Part shown: piece by piece, positions 39,380 through 49,138 of the stretch
How the letters are laid out: each line of letters begins with the position of its first letter
How positions within the stretch are numbered: the first letter of the stretch is position 1
Origin: Candidatus Gastranaerophilales bacterium
GTDB lineage: Bacteria > Cyanobacteriota > Vampirovibrionia > Gastranaerophilales > Gastranaerophilaceae
Assembly: GCA_016280955.1 (NCBI GenBank)
Contig: JAEEHV010000015.1
Coordinates: 1-64,000, forward strand
DNA: 64,000 nucleotides
Reading direction: 5' to 3'
The notes under the pieces: model-generated
The model's input: the letters and a program-made list of their open reading frames with translations, nothing else
What the model was told of the DNA's origin: nothing
Database searches by the model: none
Position numbers and translations under genes: made by a program

Positions 39380-41383
39380 TTATTCAGCCAATAATTTATC
39401 TGCAAGCGGTGATTCAACTTTACCGTTCAGAGTTTTGGAAACTTTTTTGATATTCTGTGCAAGTGTTTCCATCTCAGGAGTCCATACAAAATAGTCGGTT
39501 ACATATTTTTCACCTCTATTAAAGTCGCCGCTTAATTGAACCTCAATGATTTCTTTCAGCATTTTTTGAGCTGTAGGAACCATTTTTTCAATATTAACAT
39601 CAAGAACACCGTCTTTTGATATTGATATAGCACCTTCTTTTATGAAGAAATAATTTTGCATAACCGAGCGAACCCTGTGAGCCTGACTCATTTTAGGTTT
39701 TGCCATAAGCATATTATCCGCAGCATAAGTAACAATCATCTGCTCTTTTTGTTCCTTAGTGTACATGCCGGCATCTGTCAGAACATCTAGCATAGCAAGT
39801 GAAACCATATCTGCTTTATTTTCTTCGATTATTGACTTATATTTTCCCAAACCTTCAGTTCCCGATTTTGGTCCGAGTGAATGTCCGTTTTCATGACCTA
39901 TTGTAAACCAGTGGTCTGCTTCATCATTGTAGTATTTATGGAGTTCGGGGTTAAGCATTGCATCAAGACGTTTTTGCATTTTTTCCCTTGCATCATCAGA
40001 AGTTATCAAACGAATTTGTCTGTGATAAACATTTCTTCTGCCGCCGTCCAGCATACTTACAGAAACTTTATCGTCATTGGGAAGATTTTCGGCAAGTGTA
40101 ATAGCAGCTCTGTATTCACCCACATCACCGAATACTCCGACCAAATCAACATCAACCATTGTTTGTTTTGATTCTTTATCTGTCGAAATATTTTGCACAT
40201 AACTGTTGTTAAGCGGCATGTTTTGAGCCATCAGGGGTAAATATTTTTTTACGTTTAGTATTGCATCAGTACCTTCCTTGTTAACAATTCCGACACGACC
40301 GCCTAAACAATCCTTTGAAACAGGAACGATTCCGTTTTCATCCAAAAGTTCTTTGAGCTCAGGGTTTTCAACAACAGATTCAGTCATCTCGTCAGAATAA
40401 TTTTCTCTTGTTATTGTAAATTCTAACGGTGTATCCTGTAATGTTGCCCATTTTTTATCGGCATAACCGTCTAACATCGGATCTGCCGTTCTGAGCGCTT
40501 TTGCCTGTAATCTCAAATACTCGTTGAAATCTTCGTTCGTAGAAGTTTCGGCAGCTTTTTCAAGCTCAGATGCCATATATTCAAAATCTTCTTTAAAATA
40601 GTCAACGTAATCAGTAGATTTTAACTCGTCGCCATTTCTTTCTACAACAGAACGTTGATTTAATATATTTCTGACTTCTTCTGTTTTCCCTTCATTAAGC
40701 ATTTTTATAAGAATTGTATGAAATTCTTCTCTTGTTAAATCTTCAGGATAAACTCCGATTCCCTTCTTCGGCTCAAGACCTTTTGCGAGTTTAATCATAT
40801 TAGAATCTCTGTCGAGTGCAAATATACCTTTTTGTGCATCAAAAAGAATTTTTGTTAACTTTGCATCCTCATTACCTTTTGCAATTTCTTTTTCTAAGTA
40901 TTCTTTGAATGCCAGATTGTTATGGTCATCAAGAATCATCTCAACCTTATCAATTCTTGCAGCAGCCTTCGTTAAATGTTTTAAAGCTTCTTTATCACCG
41001 TCAGAAAGTGCTGCATACTCAGGTGAATCAACCCCAAGCATCTTTTTGATTGTCAAATAATCTTTGTGTGTTCTTTTTTCAAGTTCTTCTCTGTCTAAAC
41101 CTAATTCAAAAGAAGGTTTAGAAATACCTACATTGTTAATCGTACTCATTTTATTAAGCTCTCCTATCAATAAATCGGATTTATCCGTTTGAATATTATT
41201 TTCTTTTATATATTTTATACCATTTTTGTTAAATTGTACTCGACCGTTAATACTATTGGGTGAAGTTTTTCCGTTAATTCCGTCTGTCATATTAAATCCT
41301 TTTACCGTTCTTGTTCCTAAAAATAACCCTGCTGAAGCTACCAAAGGCACTCCTATTTTAACATATTTTTCGGCTTCTACCAT
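39380..41383 (-). CDS. Uncharacterised protein with HEXXH zinc-peptidase-like motif
   Basis: FTIGHENGHSLGPKSGTEG...IIEENKADMVSLAMLDVL; start moved to MVEAEKYVK (RBS aaggatg). Confidence 0.7.
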   Translation of the reverse strand: MVEAEKYVKIGVPLVASAGLFLGTRTVKGFNMTDGINGKTSPNSINGRVQFNKNGIKYIKENNIQTDKSDLLIGELNKMSTINNVGISKPSFELGLDREELEKRTHKDYLTIKKMLGVDSPEYAALSDGDKEALKHLTKAAARIDKVEMILDDHNNLAFKEYLEKEIAKGNEDAKLTKILFDAQKGIFALDRDSNMIKLAKGLEPKKGIGVYPEDLTREEFHTILIKMLNEGKTEEVRNILNQRSVVERNGDELKSTDYVDYFKEDFEYMASELEKAAETSTNEDFNEYLRLQAKALRTADPMLDGYADKKWATLQDTPLEFTITRENYSDEMTESVVENPELKELLDENGIVPVSKDCLGGRVGIVNKEGTDAILNVKKYLPLMAQNMPLNNSYVQNISTDKESKQTMVDVDLVGVFGDVGEYRAAITLAENLPNDDKVSVSMLDGGRRNVYHRQIRLITSDDAREKMQKRLDAMLNPELHKYYNDEADHWFTIGHENGHSLGPKSGTEGLGKYKSIIEENKADMVSLAMLDVLTDAGMYTKEQKEQMIVTYAADNMLMAKPKMSQAHRVRSVMQNYFFIKEGAISISKDGVLDVNIEKMVPTAQKMLKEIIEVQLSGDFNRGEKYVTDYFVWTPEMETLAQNIKKVSKTLNGKVESPLADKLLAE

Positions 41384-41447
41384 ACACACATCCTTTTTGT
41401 ACTTATATATATAATTTAATAATAATTTTTTATCATAATAACGGTAT

Positions 41448-42296
41448 TCATGCAACCTTTACACCATCAGGAACAAAGCTGAGATTGGAAAAAAACTGAT
41501 AATTTTCAGGAAAATTAATATTACTTATGTCCTCAAGAATAAAGTATGTAGAACCCGAACCTGACATTATTGATGCCGGTAGTTTGGATTTAATATACCT
41601 TAATTCTTCATAGTCATCAAAAACAGCATATTCCAAATCATTGTATAAAAATTTTCTGATATCACCACCGTTATTCAAAGCCTCAACCATCTTCCCGGTA
41701 TTATTATATTTCGGCTTGTATTCTTTTGCAGCATATTTTGTATATGCTTCTTTTGCGGAAATACCAAGACCGACAGGCTTGATTAAAGTAACCGGCATGG
41801 AAATAAAAGGCAGTCGTTCTACATTTTCCCCTCTTGATGTTGCGTGCAGACACCCGCCTTCAAGACATACATTCAAATCAGAACCGAGCTTTGCACATAG
41901 TTTATGTAAATCCTCTCCTGACAAAAGCTCACTAAATAATTTATTTAAACCAAACAATGTACCTGCCGCATCCGTACTTCCACCGGCAAGCCCTGCTGCT
42001 ACAGGAATGTTTTTTTCTATATTTATCCGTAATTCGTAACCGCTCAACTTAGCTGTTTCCATATATAAAACGGCAGCTTTATAAACCAGATTTTTTTCAT
42101 TATACGGAATCTCCGTACTATTTCCGGATAATATAATACTGTTATTTTCAGAGGGTAATGCCGTTATCTCTAAAATATCGTACAAGCTTATAAGCTGCAT
42201 TATACTGTTAATATTATGGAATCCGTCATCACGCCTGTTTACAACTTCCAGTGTTAAATTTAATTTTGCCGGACATTTAATTCTGATTTTATCCAT
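41448..42296 (-). CDS. ispE: 4-diphosphocytidyl-2-C-methyl-D-erythritol kinase
   Basis: CPAKLNLTLEVVNRRDDGFHNINSIMQ, PVAAGLAGGSTDAAGTL, SIMSGSGSTYF. Confidence 0.92.
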   Translation of the reverse strand: MDKIRIKCPAKLNLTLEVVNRRDDGFHNINSIMQLISLYDILEITALPSENNSIILSGNSTEIPYNEKNLVYKAAVLYMETAKLSGYELRINIEKNIPVAAGLAGGSTDAAGTLFGLNKLFSELLSGEDLHKLCAKLGSDLNVCLEGGCLHATSRGENVERLPFISMPVTLIKPVGLGISAKEAYTKYAAKEYKPKYNNTGKMVEALNNGGDIRKFLYNDLEYAVFDDYEELRYIKSKLPASIMSGSGSTYFILEDISNINFPENYQFFSNLSFVPDGVKVA

Positions 42297-42384
42297 ATAA
42301 TAATTTTAGCATAAACGCATTTATTATATTAACTCCTCCGTTTGATTGTAGATTTCTAAATGATAAGGTTGTATAATATCAAGT

Positions 42385-43533
42385 ATGCGGAAGAGGTTAT
42401 CTATATTACTGGCAAGCCTTATGTTATTTAATACGGTTGTCTTTGCAGACACACCGTTCGAGGGTTATGCAGAATACAATGACAAATTTTTTAAACAGAA
42501 TGAAGAATTATATACCGGTAAAACGGACACTCTTGACAGAAAAGATGTTATTGAAATGACGGTATCTCAAGTTCTTGACGGTTCATTTTCTCTTCAGGGT
42601 GATGAATTTTTTGCACAGGTAACAAGCGATGTTGTCGGTGACAAAGGAGTAATTGTGCCGAAAGGAACTGTAGCTCACGGAACAATCGTAGATATGGGTG
42701 AAGCTAAAAGACTTGGCAGAAACGGTTATCTTGAACTTTCTTTTGATAAATTAATAACCCCGGACGGTCGCGAAATAGATATTGAAGGCAAAATGTCAAC
42801 AAGACTCCATCCGATAAAAGAAACCGGAAAAATAATTGCTACCGATTTAGGATATACAGCAGTGGGCGGAGTATGCGGAGGTTTCTTTGCTTTGCAGGCT
42901 CTCGGACCTGCCGCAGCAGTTGCTTCGCACGGCTGGACAATTGCCGGAGGTGCGGCTTTAGGCGGCACAGTCGGTTTGGGTATGTCACTTATCAGAAAAG
43001 GGAAAAATGTTTTAATATCTCCCGGCGATGAAATCAGGGTAAGGATTACATCAAGTATTGACTTACCTGTATATAAAGAAGATGCGCTGAAAAAAGAAGA
43101 ACTTTTATATCCCGGTCTGGATATAAGAATTGCTAATATTCTTTATGAAAAAGATCCGTTCGGCGAAGCTAATACAATAACACTTTCGCTTGCAATTACA
43201 AACATGTCAAAAAAGACAATATCCGGTATGGACTTGGCCCTTATTAATGATTACAATTCAGTCTTTAACCCGTCAATTTTTGGCGATACAAAACTTATGT
43301 TTACACAGCTGAAACCGGGAGACAGATATGCAGGAAAAATATCATTCAGTGTTAACAACCTAAAAAGTTCTTACTGGCTTATGGTAAACGACAGAACAAA
43401 AAACAAACCACTGGTTAAAATTTCATTGGATAATGCATACAAAAATGTTTCCAAAGATGTAAAAAAACGTAATAACAGAGTAAACAAAAAGAAAAATAAC
43501 TACTATAAAACAGACGATCCGTTTGATATCTAA
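42385..43533 (+). CDS. Secreted uncharacterised protein (signal peptide, glycine-zipper-like segment)
   Basis: MRKRLSILLASLMLFNTVVFA; GYTAVGGVCGGFFALQALGPAAAVASHGWTIAGGAALGGTVGLG. Confidence 0.7.
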   Translation: MRKRLSILLASLMLFNTVVFADTPFEGYAEYNDKFFKQNEELYTGKTDTLDRKDVIEMTVSQVLDGSFSLQGDEFFAQVTSDVVGDKGVIVPKGTVAHGTIVDMGEAKRLGRNGYLELSFDKLITPDGREIDIEGKMSTRLHPIKETGKIIATDLGYTAVGGVCGGFFALQALGPAAAVASHGWTIAGGAALGGTVGLGMSLIRKGKNVLISPGDEIRVRITSSIDLPVYKEDALKKEELLYPGLDIRIANILYEKDPFGEANTITLSLAITNMSKKTISGMDLALINDYNSVFNPSIFGDTKLMFTQLKPGDRYAGKISFSVNNLKSSYWLMVNDRTKNKPLVKISLDNAYKNVSKDVKKRNNRVNKKKNNYYKTDDPFDI

Positions 43534-43555
43534 AGTTTAAATATTTTTATAAATA

Positions 43556-43590
43556 AAAGGGGCGGATAAATATCCGCCCCTTTTTTAATA
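43556..43590. terminator. Hairpin terminator
   Basis: aaggggcggata-aa-tatccgcccctttttt. Confidence 0.85.
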
Positions 43591-43594
43591 TCTT

Positions 43595-43768
43595 TTATAC
43601 CTTACGTTTGCGAGCTGCTTCAGATTTGCGTTTTCTCTTTACGCTTGGCTTTTCATATCTTTCACGTTTTTTAACTTCTGATAAGATACCTGCTTTTTGA
43701 ATTTTCTTTTTGAATCTTCTTAAAGCGCTTTCGATACTTTCGTTTTCGCCAACTTTAACTTCTGCCAT
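43595..43768 (-). CDS. rpsU: 30S ribosomal protein S21
   Basis: [57 protein letters not shown]; absent from ORF track because of length. Confidence 0.95.
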   Translation of the reverse strand: MAEVKVGENESIESALRRFKKKIQKAGILSEVKKRERYEKPSVKRKRKSEAARKRKV

Positions 43769-44007
43769 TTATATTTTCACCACCTTTATAGCATTTGTGT
43801 AACTGAAATCATATTATAACAACCATATTCAAAAAACAAGAGGGGGGAGTAAATGTATATTCGCAGATTCATGTTTTTGTTTTTTCAAGAGCATAAATAT
43901 ATTTATTTATTTCATATTTTTAAACGATACAATATCACGCAATATATATTAAACTAATAGTATAAATTTAGTGTCGGGTACTGTGGATTAACTTACGGGA
44001 TAATATC

Positions 44008-44322
44008 ATGAACAATACACCTTCAGGTATAAATATCGGAGATTTTGACTGCGTAAAACCTGCTTTTGGAAATAGCAATGACGGTTTTTGCCATCACACC
44101 AACAAAACTGTAGATTTTGATATCAACAAGGATATGACAACTGATGAAATTATAACGTTTTTCCCGTCTATATTTGATTCAAAGCCGGATATTATGTCAA
44201 ATTCAAACAACAGCATTTTTAATTTCGAAAAAAAATTAGCCACAAACTCTTACGGTAAATATGGCAAAAACTTTGTAACCGATTTAACGGAATTTGTCAC
44301 CGGTACAACTAAAATAAAGTAA
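44008..44322 (+). CDS. Small uncharacterised protein
   Basis: 104-aa ORF, MNNTPSGINIGDFDCVKPAFGNSNDGF... Confidence 0.55.
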   Translation: MNNTPSGINIGDFDCVKPAFGNSNDGFCHHTNKTVDFDINKDMTTDEIITFFPSIFDSKPDIMSNSNNSIFNFEKKLATNSYGKYGKNFVTDLTEFVTGTTKIK

Positions 44323-44378
44323 TATCAACCATATAAAATCACTGCCTGAATGTATGCTTTTACATTTCTTCACAATAT

Positions 44379-44416
44379 AGCAATTCATGGATAAATTTTA
44401 ACTTTATATATATGGA
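44379..44416 (+). promoter_or_regulatory. Modular promoter block, copy 4 (agcaatt-N11-tttaactttatatatatggaagg)
   Basis: Shares ACTTTATATATATG with the 33.5-kb copy and N11 spacing to the upstream box. Confidence 0.5.
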
Positions 44417-44444
44417 AGGTAAAATTTTATATGGAGGTTATTGT

Positions 44445-44597
44445 ATGAATTTAGCATTAAGAAAACTGGCTATGATTGAAAAGGATTTTATTGCAAGAGA
44501 AGAAGCAGCAAAAATTGACGGCTACACTTCTTGTCCTATTGACAGAGATTTTAAAGAAAAAATATCCCGTGTACTTGACCAGGTAAGATATATTTAG
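44445..44597 (+). CDS. Small uncharacterised protein, 50 aa
   Basis: RBS tggagg before ATG 44445; MNLALRKLAMIEKDFIAREEAAKIDGYTSCPIDRDFKEKISRVLDQVRYI. Confidence 0.6.
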   Translation: MNLALRKLAMIEKDFIAREEAAKIDGYTSCPIDRDFKEKISRVLDQVRYI

Positions 44598-46330
44598 TCA
44601 TTAGATAAATTATTCAAATCTACAAAATGCTTAAATTCCTGATTGATTGAAATCAGTTCATTATAAGGTGCAACATTTGTTATTGTTCCGCCCTGCATGA
44701 ACACAATTCTGTCAGATGCTTTTATTGTTGAAAGCCTGTGTGCGATTATAATCACAGTCTTTATTCCTTTTTGTGAAATTAAAAATTTACAAATATCATC
44801 TTCTGTCTGCAAATCCAGAGATGATGTTGCCTCATCAAGAATTAAAATATCGGGATTTGTATATAATGCTCTTGCAAGAGCAAGTCTTTGTTTTTGTCCC
44901 TGAGAAAATCCGGTTGAATCGACGAAACAAGGAGTATTTATATCTCCGTTAAAATTGTCCTTAATGAAATCATACAAATTTGCATCCTTCAAAGCCTGAA
45001 TAACTTTGTTATCATCAACTTCAGACATACCATATACAACATTATCTTTTATTGAACCTGAAATAATGCTGTATTCCTGCGGAATATATCCTATTTTCAG
45101 GGGCTTAAATTCTGTCTTACCATTTACAAGAACCTCACCGTCATTTGCCGTCAACAAACCGGCAATAATGTCTGCAAGTGTTGTTTTACCTGAACCTGAT
45201 TTTCCGGCAATCCCGATATATTCGCCCTTATGAATTTTCAGATTTATATTTTTTAAAACAGGTTTGTCTTTTTCATATCCGAATGTAACGTTTTTCAGTT
45301 CAATTGATTCAAAATCAGTTTCGTATTCAGTTTTTTTAAGTTCTTTGGTTTGATTCAGTCCGTACTCTTTACACAGAGATAACAACTCATTAAGCAACGG
45401 AATTGCTGAATACACACCGTTCAGGTTTACCTGAATCCTTGAAAGAGTCGGTGCCATTCTGAATACAGCAGAAACTATTATTGCGAAAGATGCTATCAGC
45501 TTTTGCGGTTCCGAGTATGTCTGTCCCATTATTACTGCCAACAGAACAAATAATAATATTATTATAAACGGCTCTGTTATATACGGAGGAACAAGATTTA
45601 AAAAAGTCTGCCCTTTGTTACTTTTAAAATATGCTGAAACGTCATCTTTGTAACATGAGAAGAAAAATGCTTCATTTCTTGCAACTTTAACTGATTTCAG
45701 GTTAATGAGTGTGTCATTTAGCCTTTGATGAAATGCAAAAGAATTTTTATTCATATCATCGGAAAGTGATTTCATTTTAGGTTTAAACACTTTATTCTGA
45801 ATAAAAATCAAAACAAATGAAAAAATAACCGTTACTGCTGTAGCCAGAGGAAATTTTATAACCAAAAGCAGCATCAGCAATATAAAAATGAAAAAGTTAA
45901 CATTCAAATTCTGAATTCTCAGTATATAGTTATTAATAACATTGGGAACTATAAAACTAAATATATTTTGCTTATATGCAAGCGGAATTTTTGAAATTTT
46001 TATAAAGTCCTCGGCAAGAAAATACTGCATTAAACTTATGTTAACTTCTCTCTCAATTGACCTTGTCACATGTGCCTGTATTTTTGTATATAAAATCATA
46101 AACAGATTTTTTAAAATAAACAAAAATACAATTAATACACCTAAAAATACGGGAGAATTCCAAAATTCACCGTTGTAATCCTTATTATCAAGAAGACGCA
46201 TAACAAAAGGATAAGTTAGTGTAACTCCGCAAAGTTCTAAAATACCGGCGAAAAAAGAAAGAACCGAATAACAATAAAAAGACTTTCTGTTTTTCGGAAA
46301 ATATTTAAAAAACAATAAAAAATTTTTCAT
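44594..46330 (-). CDS. ABC transporter, fused permease/ATPase (MsbA/exporter type)
   Basis: Walker A GKSGSGKTT, signature FSQGQKQRLALARALYTNPDILILDEATSSLD, TM N-terminus. Confidence 0.92.
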   Translation of the reverse strand: MKNFLLFFKYFPKNRKSFYCYSVLSFFAGILELCGVTLTYPFVMRLLDNKDYNGEFWNSPVFLGVLIVFLFILKNLFMILYTKIQAHVTRSIEREVNISLMQYFLAEDFIKISKIPLAYKQNIFSFIVPNVINNYILRIQNLNVNFFIFILLMLLLVIKFPLATAVTVIFSFVLIFIQNKVFKPKMKSLSDDMNKNSFAFHQRLNDTLINLKSVKVARNEAFFFSCYKDDVSAYFKSNKGQTFLNLVPPYITEPFIIILLFVLLAVIMGQTYSEPQKLIASFAIIVSAVFRMAPTLSRIQVNLNGVYSAIPLLNELLSLCKEYGLNQTKELKKTEYETDFESIELKNVTFGYEKDKPVLKNINLKIHKGEYIGIAGKSGSGKTTLADIIAGLLTANDGEVLVNGKTEFKPLKIGYIPQEYSIISGSIKDNVVYGMSEVDDNKVIQALKDANLYDFIKDNFNGDINTPCFVDSTGFSQGQKQRLALARALYTNPDILILDEATSSLDLQTEDDICKFLISQKGIKTVIIIAHRLSTIKASDRIVFMQGGTITNVAPYNELISINQEFKHFVDLNNLSND

Positions 46331-46424
46331 AACTACATATTACATTAAAAAAATATTAATATCATTAATATTTATCCTATTATATGTTATACTGTCTATG
46401 TTAGGATTAAGAGGAGATTAAGTT

Positions 46425-47156
46425 ATGTCAAATCCCATATTAAATGAAAAAAACTTTAATGAACAGGCAAGGGTGTATGAAGGTGCATTTATGACTGTTA
46501 ACGGTACCATACAGGTAGCGGTATTTTTAGCATTAATTCTGGTTTGCACCGCAACATTCGTATGGTCAAGATACAGCAGCGGTTATATGGATATCGCAAC
46601 AATGCTGACCGGTGGCGGACTTATCGTCGGTATAATATTGGGATTTATTATAGCATTTACACGCAACAAGTATCTGGTACCGATATATGCTGCTGCCGAA
46701 GGATGTTTTATAGGCGGGACTTCTGCAATATTTGAATCACAATATCCCGGAATTGTAGTTCAGGCAGTTGCCGGTACTTTTGCAGCACTCTTCATGATGC
46801 TTGTGCTTTATAAAATAGGATTAATAAGAGCTACAGAAAAATTCAGAAGTGTTATTTTTATAACAACAGCATCTATAGCTGTAGTATATTTAGTTGATAT
46901 TATCGGAAGATTGTTCCTGCATTTGCATGTCCCTGTTATCAATTCGGCATCACCGTTTGGTATATTGGTAAGTATCGGTATCACTGCCGTTGCAGCATTA
47001 AATCTTATTATTGATTTTGATTTTGTTGAACAGGGCGAACGTATGATGCTCCCAAAAGACTATGAATGGATTGGTGCATTCGGTCTTATGGTTACACTTG
47101 TATGGCTCTATCTTGAAATTTTAAGACTGTTAGCTAAATTGAACAGCAAAAGATAA
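46425..47156 (+). CDS. Bax inhibitor-1/YccA family membrane protein
   Basis: Polytopic; YAAAEGCFIGGTSAIFE, NLIIDFDFVEQG. Confidence 0.85.
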   Translation: MSNPILNEKNFNEQARVYEGAFMTVNGTIQVAVFLALILVCTATFVWSRYSSGYMDIATMLTGGGLIVGIILGFIIAFTRNKYLVPIYAAAEGCFIGGTSAIFESQYPGIVVQAVAGTFAALFMMLVLYKIGLIRATEKFRSVIFITTASIAVVYLVDIIGRLFLHLHVPVINSASPFGILVSIGITAVAALNLIIDFDFVEQGERMMLPKDYEWIGAFGLMVTLVWLYLEILRLLAKLNSKR

Positions 47157-47171
47157 TCCGCAGGGTTTCAA

Positions 47172-48344
47172 ATGAATTCAGGCTTGTTATTTAGTTTATT
47201 TTTTATTACAGGAGCTGTTTTATCGGCATTTTTATTCGTTATTTTGTTTATCAAAAAAGAACGTGAAATTGCCATGCTAAAATCTCAAATCACGTCACCG
47301 GAAAATTTTCGCAAACTTCTGAAAGATGATTTTGCTCTAATTGCAGCACAAACAATCAAAACAGAACAGGAAGACATGAGAAAACAAAACCGGGAAGCTC
47401 TGGAAGAAAAAATAATGCCGCTTGCAAAAGAACTGAATGAATTTAAAGAAAAAGTTGATAAATTTAATATTTCCGGTGTTGAAAATACAACCAGAATAAT
47501 TGAACAAATAAGTTCCCTAGAAAAAAACAGCAAGAATCTGGAGCAGGAAGCAAGAAATCTTACACAGGCACTTACCAAAAATCAGAATGTGAAAGGTGCA
47601 TACGGTGAAGAAATTCTTGAAACTCTTTTACAGCATGCCGGTATGCAGGAGGGTATTCATTACAAAAAACAATACTCGACAACATCAGAAAATCTAAAGG
47701 ATGAAACCATACACAATATCAGACCTGATGTAATAATAAATATTCCAAACAACAGGCATCTCGTTATTGACTCAAAAGTTACACTTTCAAGCTACATCGA
47801 TTGCATAAAAGACAGTACAAAAATAAAAGACTTTAAATCAGAAGTAAAATCAAGAATTCACGACTTAGCCGGTAAAAATTATCAAAATGCCGCTAACACA
47901 AACCAGCCTGATTTTATTCTTATGTATCTGCCGATTGACAGTTCAATTGCCTTGTTATACGAAGATAATGACATTATAAATTATGCCTACCAGTCCAACG
48001 TTATAATAGCGGGAACATCCTCTTTGCTTGCGATTATAAGACTTGTAAATCAGCTTTACGCACAACAGAAACAAAATGAAAATGTACAACAGATTGTTAA
48101 AGCCGGAACAAATTTATACGAAACTTTTGTACAGTTTTCAGAAGAATTAATATTAATTAAAAAAGAGCTGGATTCTCTTTCACAACAATTTACAACCGCA
48201 ATTAACAGATTTAACAGAACAAATAAAAATAAGCCGAGCATGTTTTCGCAAATTAACGAACTGAAAAGACTCGGAATAAATTCCAATAAAAATATTCCGG
48301 AAGATATTTTTGAAACAGCAGAGGGAGTTTTAACTAATGACTAA
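47172..48344 (+). CDS. rmuC: DNA recombination protein RmuC
   Basis: GAYGEEILETLLQHAGM, RPDVIINIPNNRHLVIDSKVTL, VIIAGTSSLLAIIR. Confidence 0.92.
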   Translation: MNSGLLFSLFFITGAVLSAFLFVILFIKKEREIAMLKSQITSPENFRKLLKDDFALIAAQTIKTEQEDMRKQNREALEEKIMPLAKELNEFKEKVDKFNISGVENTTRIIEQISSLEKNSKNLEQEARNLTQALTKNQNVKGAYGEEILETLLQHAGMQEGIHYKKQYSTTSENLKDETIHNIRPDVIINIPNNRHLVIDSKVTLSSYIDCIKDSTKIKDFKSEVKSRIHDLAGKNYQNAANTNQPDFILMYLPIDSSIALLYEDNDIINYAYQSNVIIAGTSSLLAIIRLVNQLYAQQKQNENVQQIVKAGTNLYETFVQFSEELILIKKELDSLSQQFTTAINRFNRTNKNKPSMFSQINELKRLGINSNKNIPEDIFETAEGVLTND

Positions 48345-49032
48345 AATTTTGGTTATAGATGATGACACAGCAATAAATGAATTGATAAAGGTAAATCTGG
48401 AGTTACATGGATATCAGGTTGTTCAGGCATTTAACGGTATTGAAGGATATGCAAAAGCAAAACAAGAGGAGCCTGCTCTGATTATTCTGGATGTAATGAT
48501 GCCTGAAGTTGACGGATTTACCGTAGCACAAAGGATTCGTCAAAATCCAGAACTTACGGAAATACCCGTTATAATGCTGACAGCTCTTTCACAACTCAGC
48601 GACAAGGTTAACGGATTTAACTTGGGAGTGGATGATTACCTTACCAAACCGTTTGAGATTGAAGAACTTCTTGTCAGAGTAAGAGCATTACTAAAAAGAA
48701 CCAAGCAAATACCAAAATCTTCCGCTGTAAGAGAACTGTTAACTTATAAAGAAATAACATTAATGCCTGAAACATACAGTGTAAAAATTAATGATAAAGT
48801 ACAAAAACTTACCCCTATAGAATTTGATATTTTTAATCTTTTATTCCAAAACCACGGCAACATGGTTTCCGGAGCAAAACTGCTCAAGGAAATCTGGGGA
48901 TATGAACCTGATGATAATGTTGAAACAATCCGTGTTCATATAAGACATTTACGTTCAAAAATAGATAAAATATCCGATGGCAAACAATACATTGAAACTA
49001 TTTATGGCGGCGGTTATAAACTCAATGTGTAA
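48337..49032 (+). CDS. OmpR/PhoB-family response regulator
   Basis: Receiver (VIDDD, LDVMMPEVDG, LTAL, TKPFE) plus winged-helix output domain (ETIRVHIRHLRSKI, IETIYGGGYKL). Confidence 0.93.
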   Translation: MTKILVIDDDTAINELIKVNLELHGYQVVQAFNGIEGYAKAKQEEPALIILDVMMPEVDGFTVAQRIRQNPELTEIPVIMLTALSQLSDKVNGFNLGVDDYLTKPFEIEELLVRVRALLKRTKQIPKSSAVRELLTYKEITLMPETYSVKINDKVQKLTPIEFDIFNLLFQNHGNMVSGAKLLKEIWGYEPDDNVETIRVHIRHLRSKIDKISDGKQYIETIYGGGYKLNV

Positions 49033-49099
49033 AGTTTTGTAACGAATCGTTTAACATGTGAAATTGCATCCGTTTGAAATACTTTATATATACATAAGA
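49032..49099 (+). promoter_or_regulatory. Modular promoter block, copy 2 (aagttttgtaacgaat-N11-tgaaatt-N11-aaatactttatatatacataaga)
   Basis: Same elements and same 11/11 spacing as 33522-33590. Confidence 0.65.
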
Positions 49100-49138
49100 A
49101 GTAAATGTATATAGTAAATTAAGATGGAGTAGTAAAGA

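Noticed and set aside
41395-41425. Possible fifth copy of the modular promoter upstream of the HEXXH gene (aaattatatatataagta)
   Set aside because: Only the AT-rich -10-like run resembles the class; upstream boxes at the required spacing are absent
41226-42039. Plus-strand ORFs over ispE and the HEXXH gene
   Set aside because: Antisense to well-supported genes, no RBS, no recognisable product
44594-46330. ABC exporter as bacteriocin/secretion system
   Set aside because: No peptidase domain, partner or precursor peptide visible nearby; generic exporter call is safer
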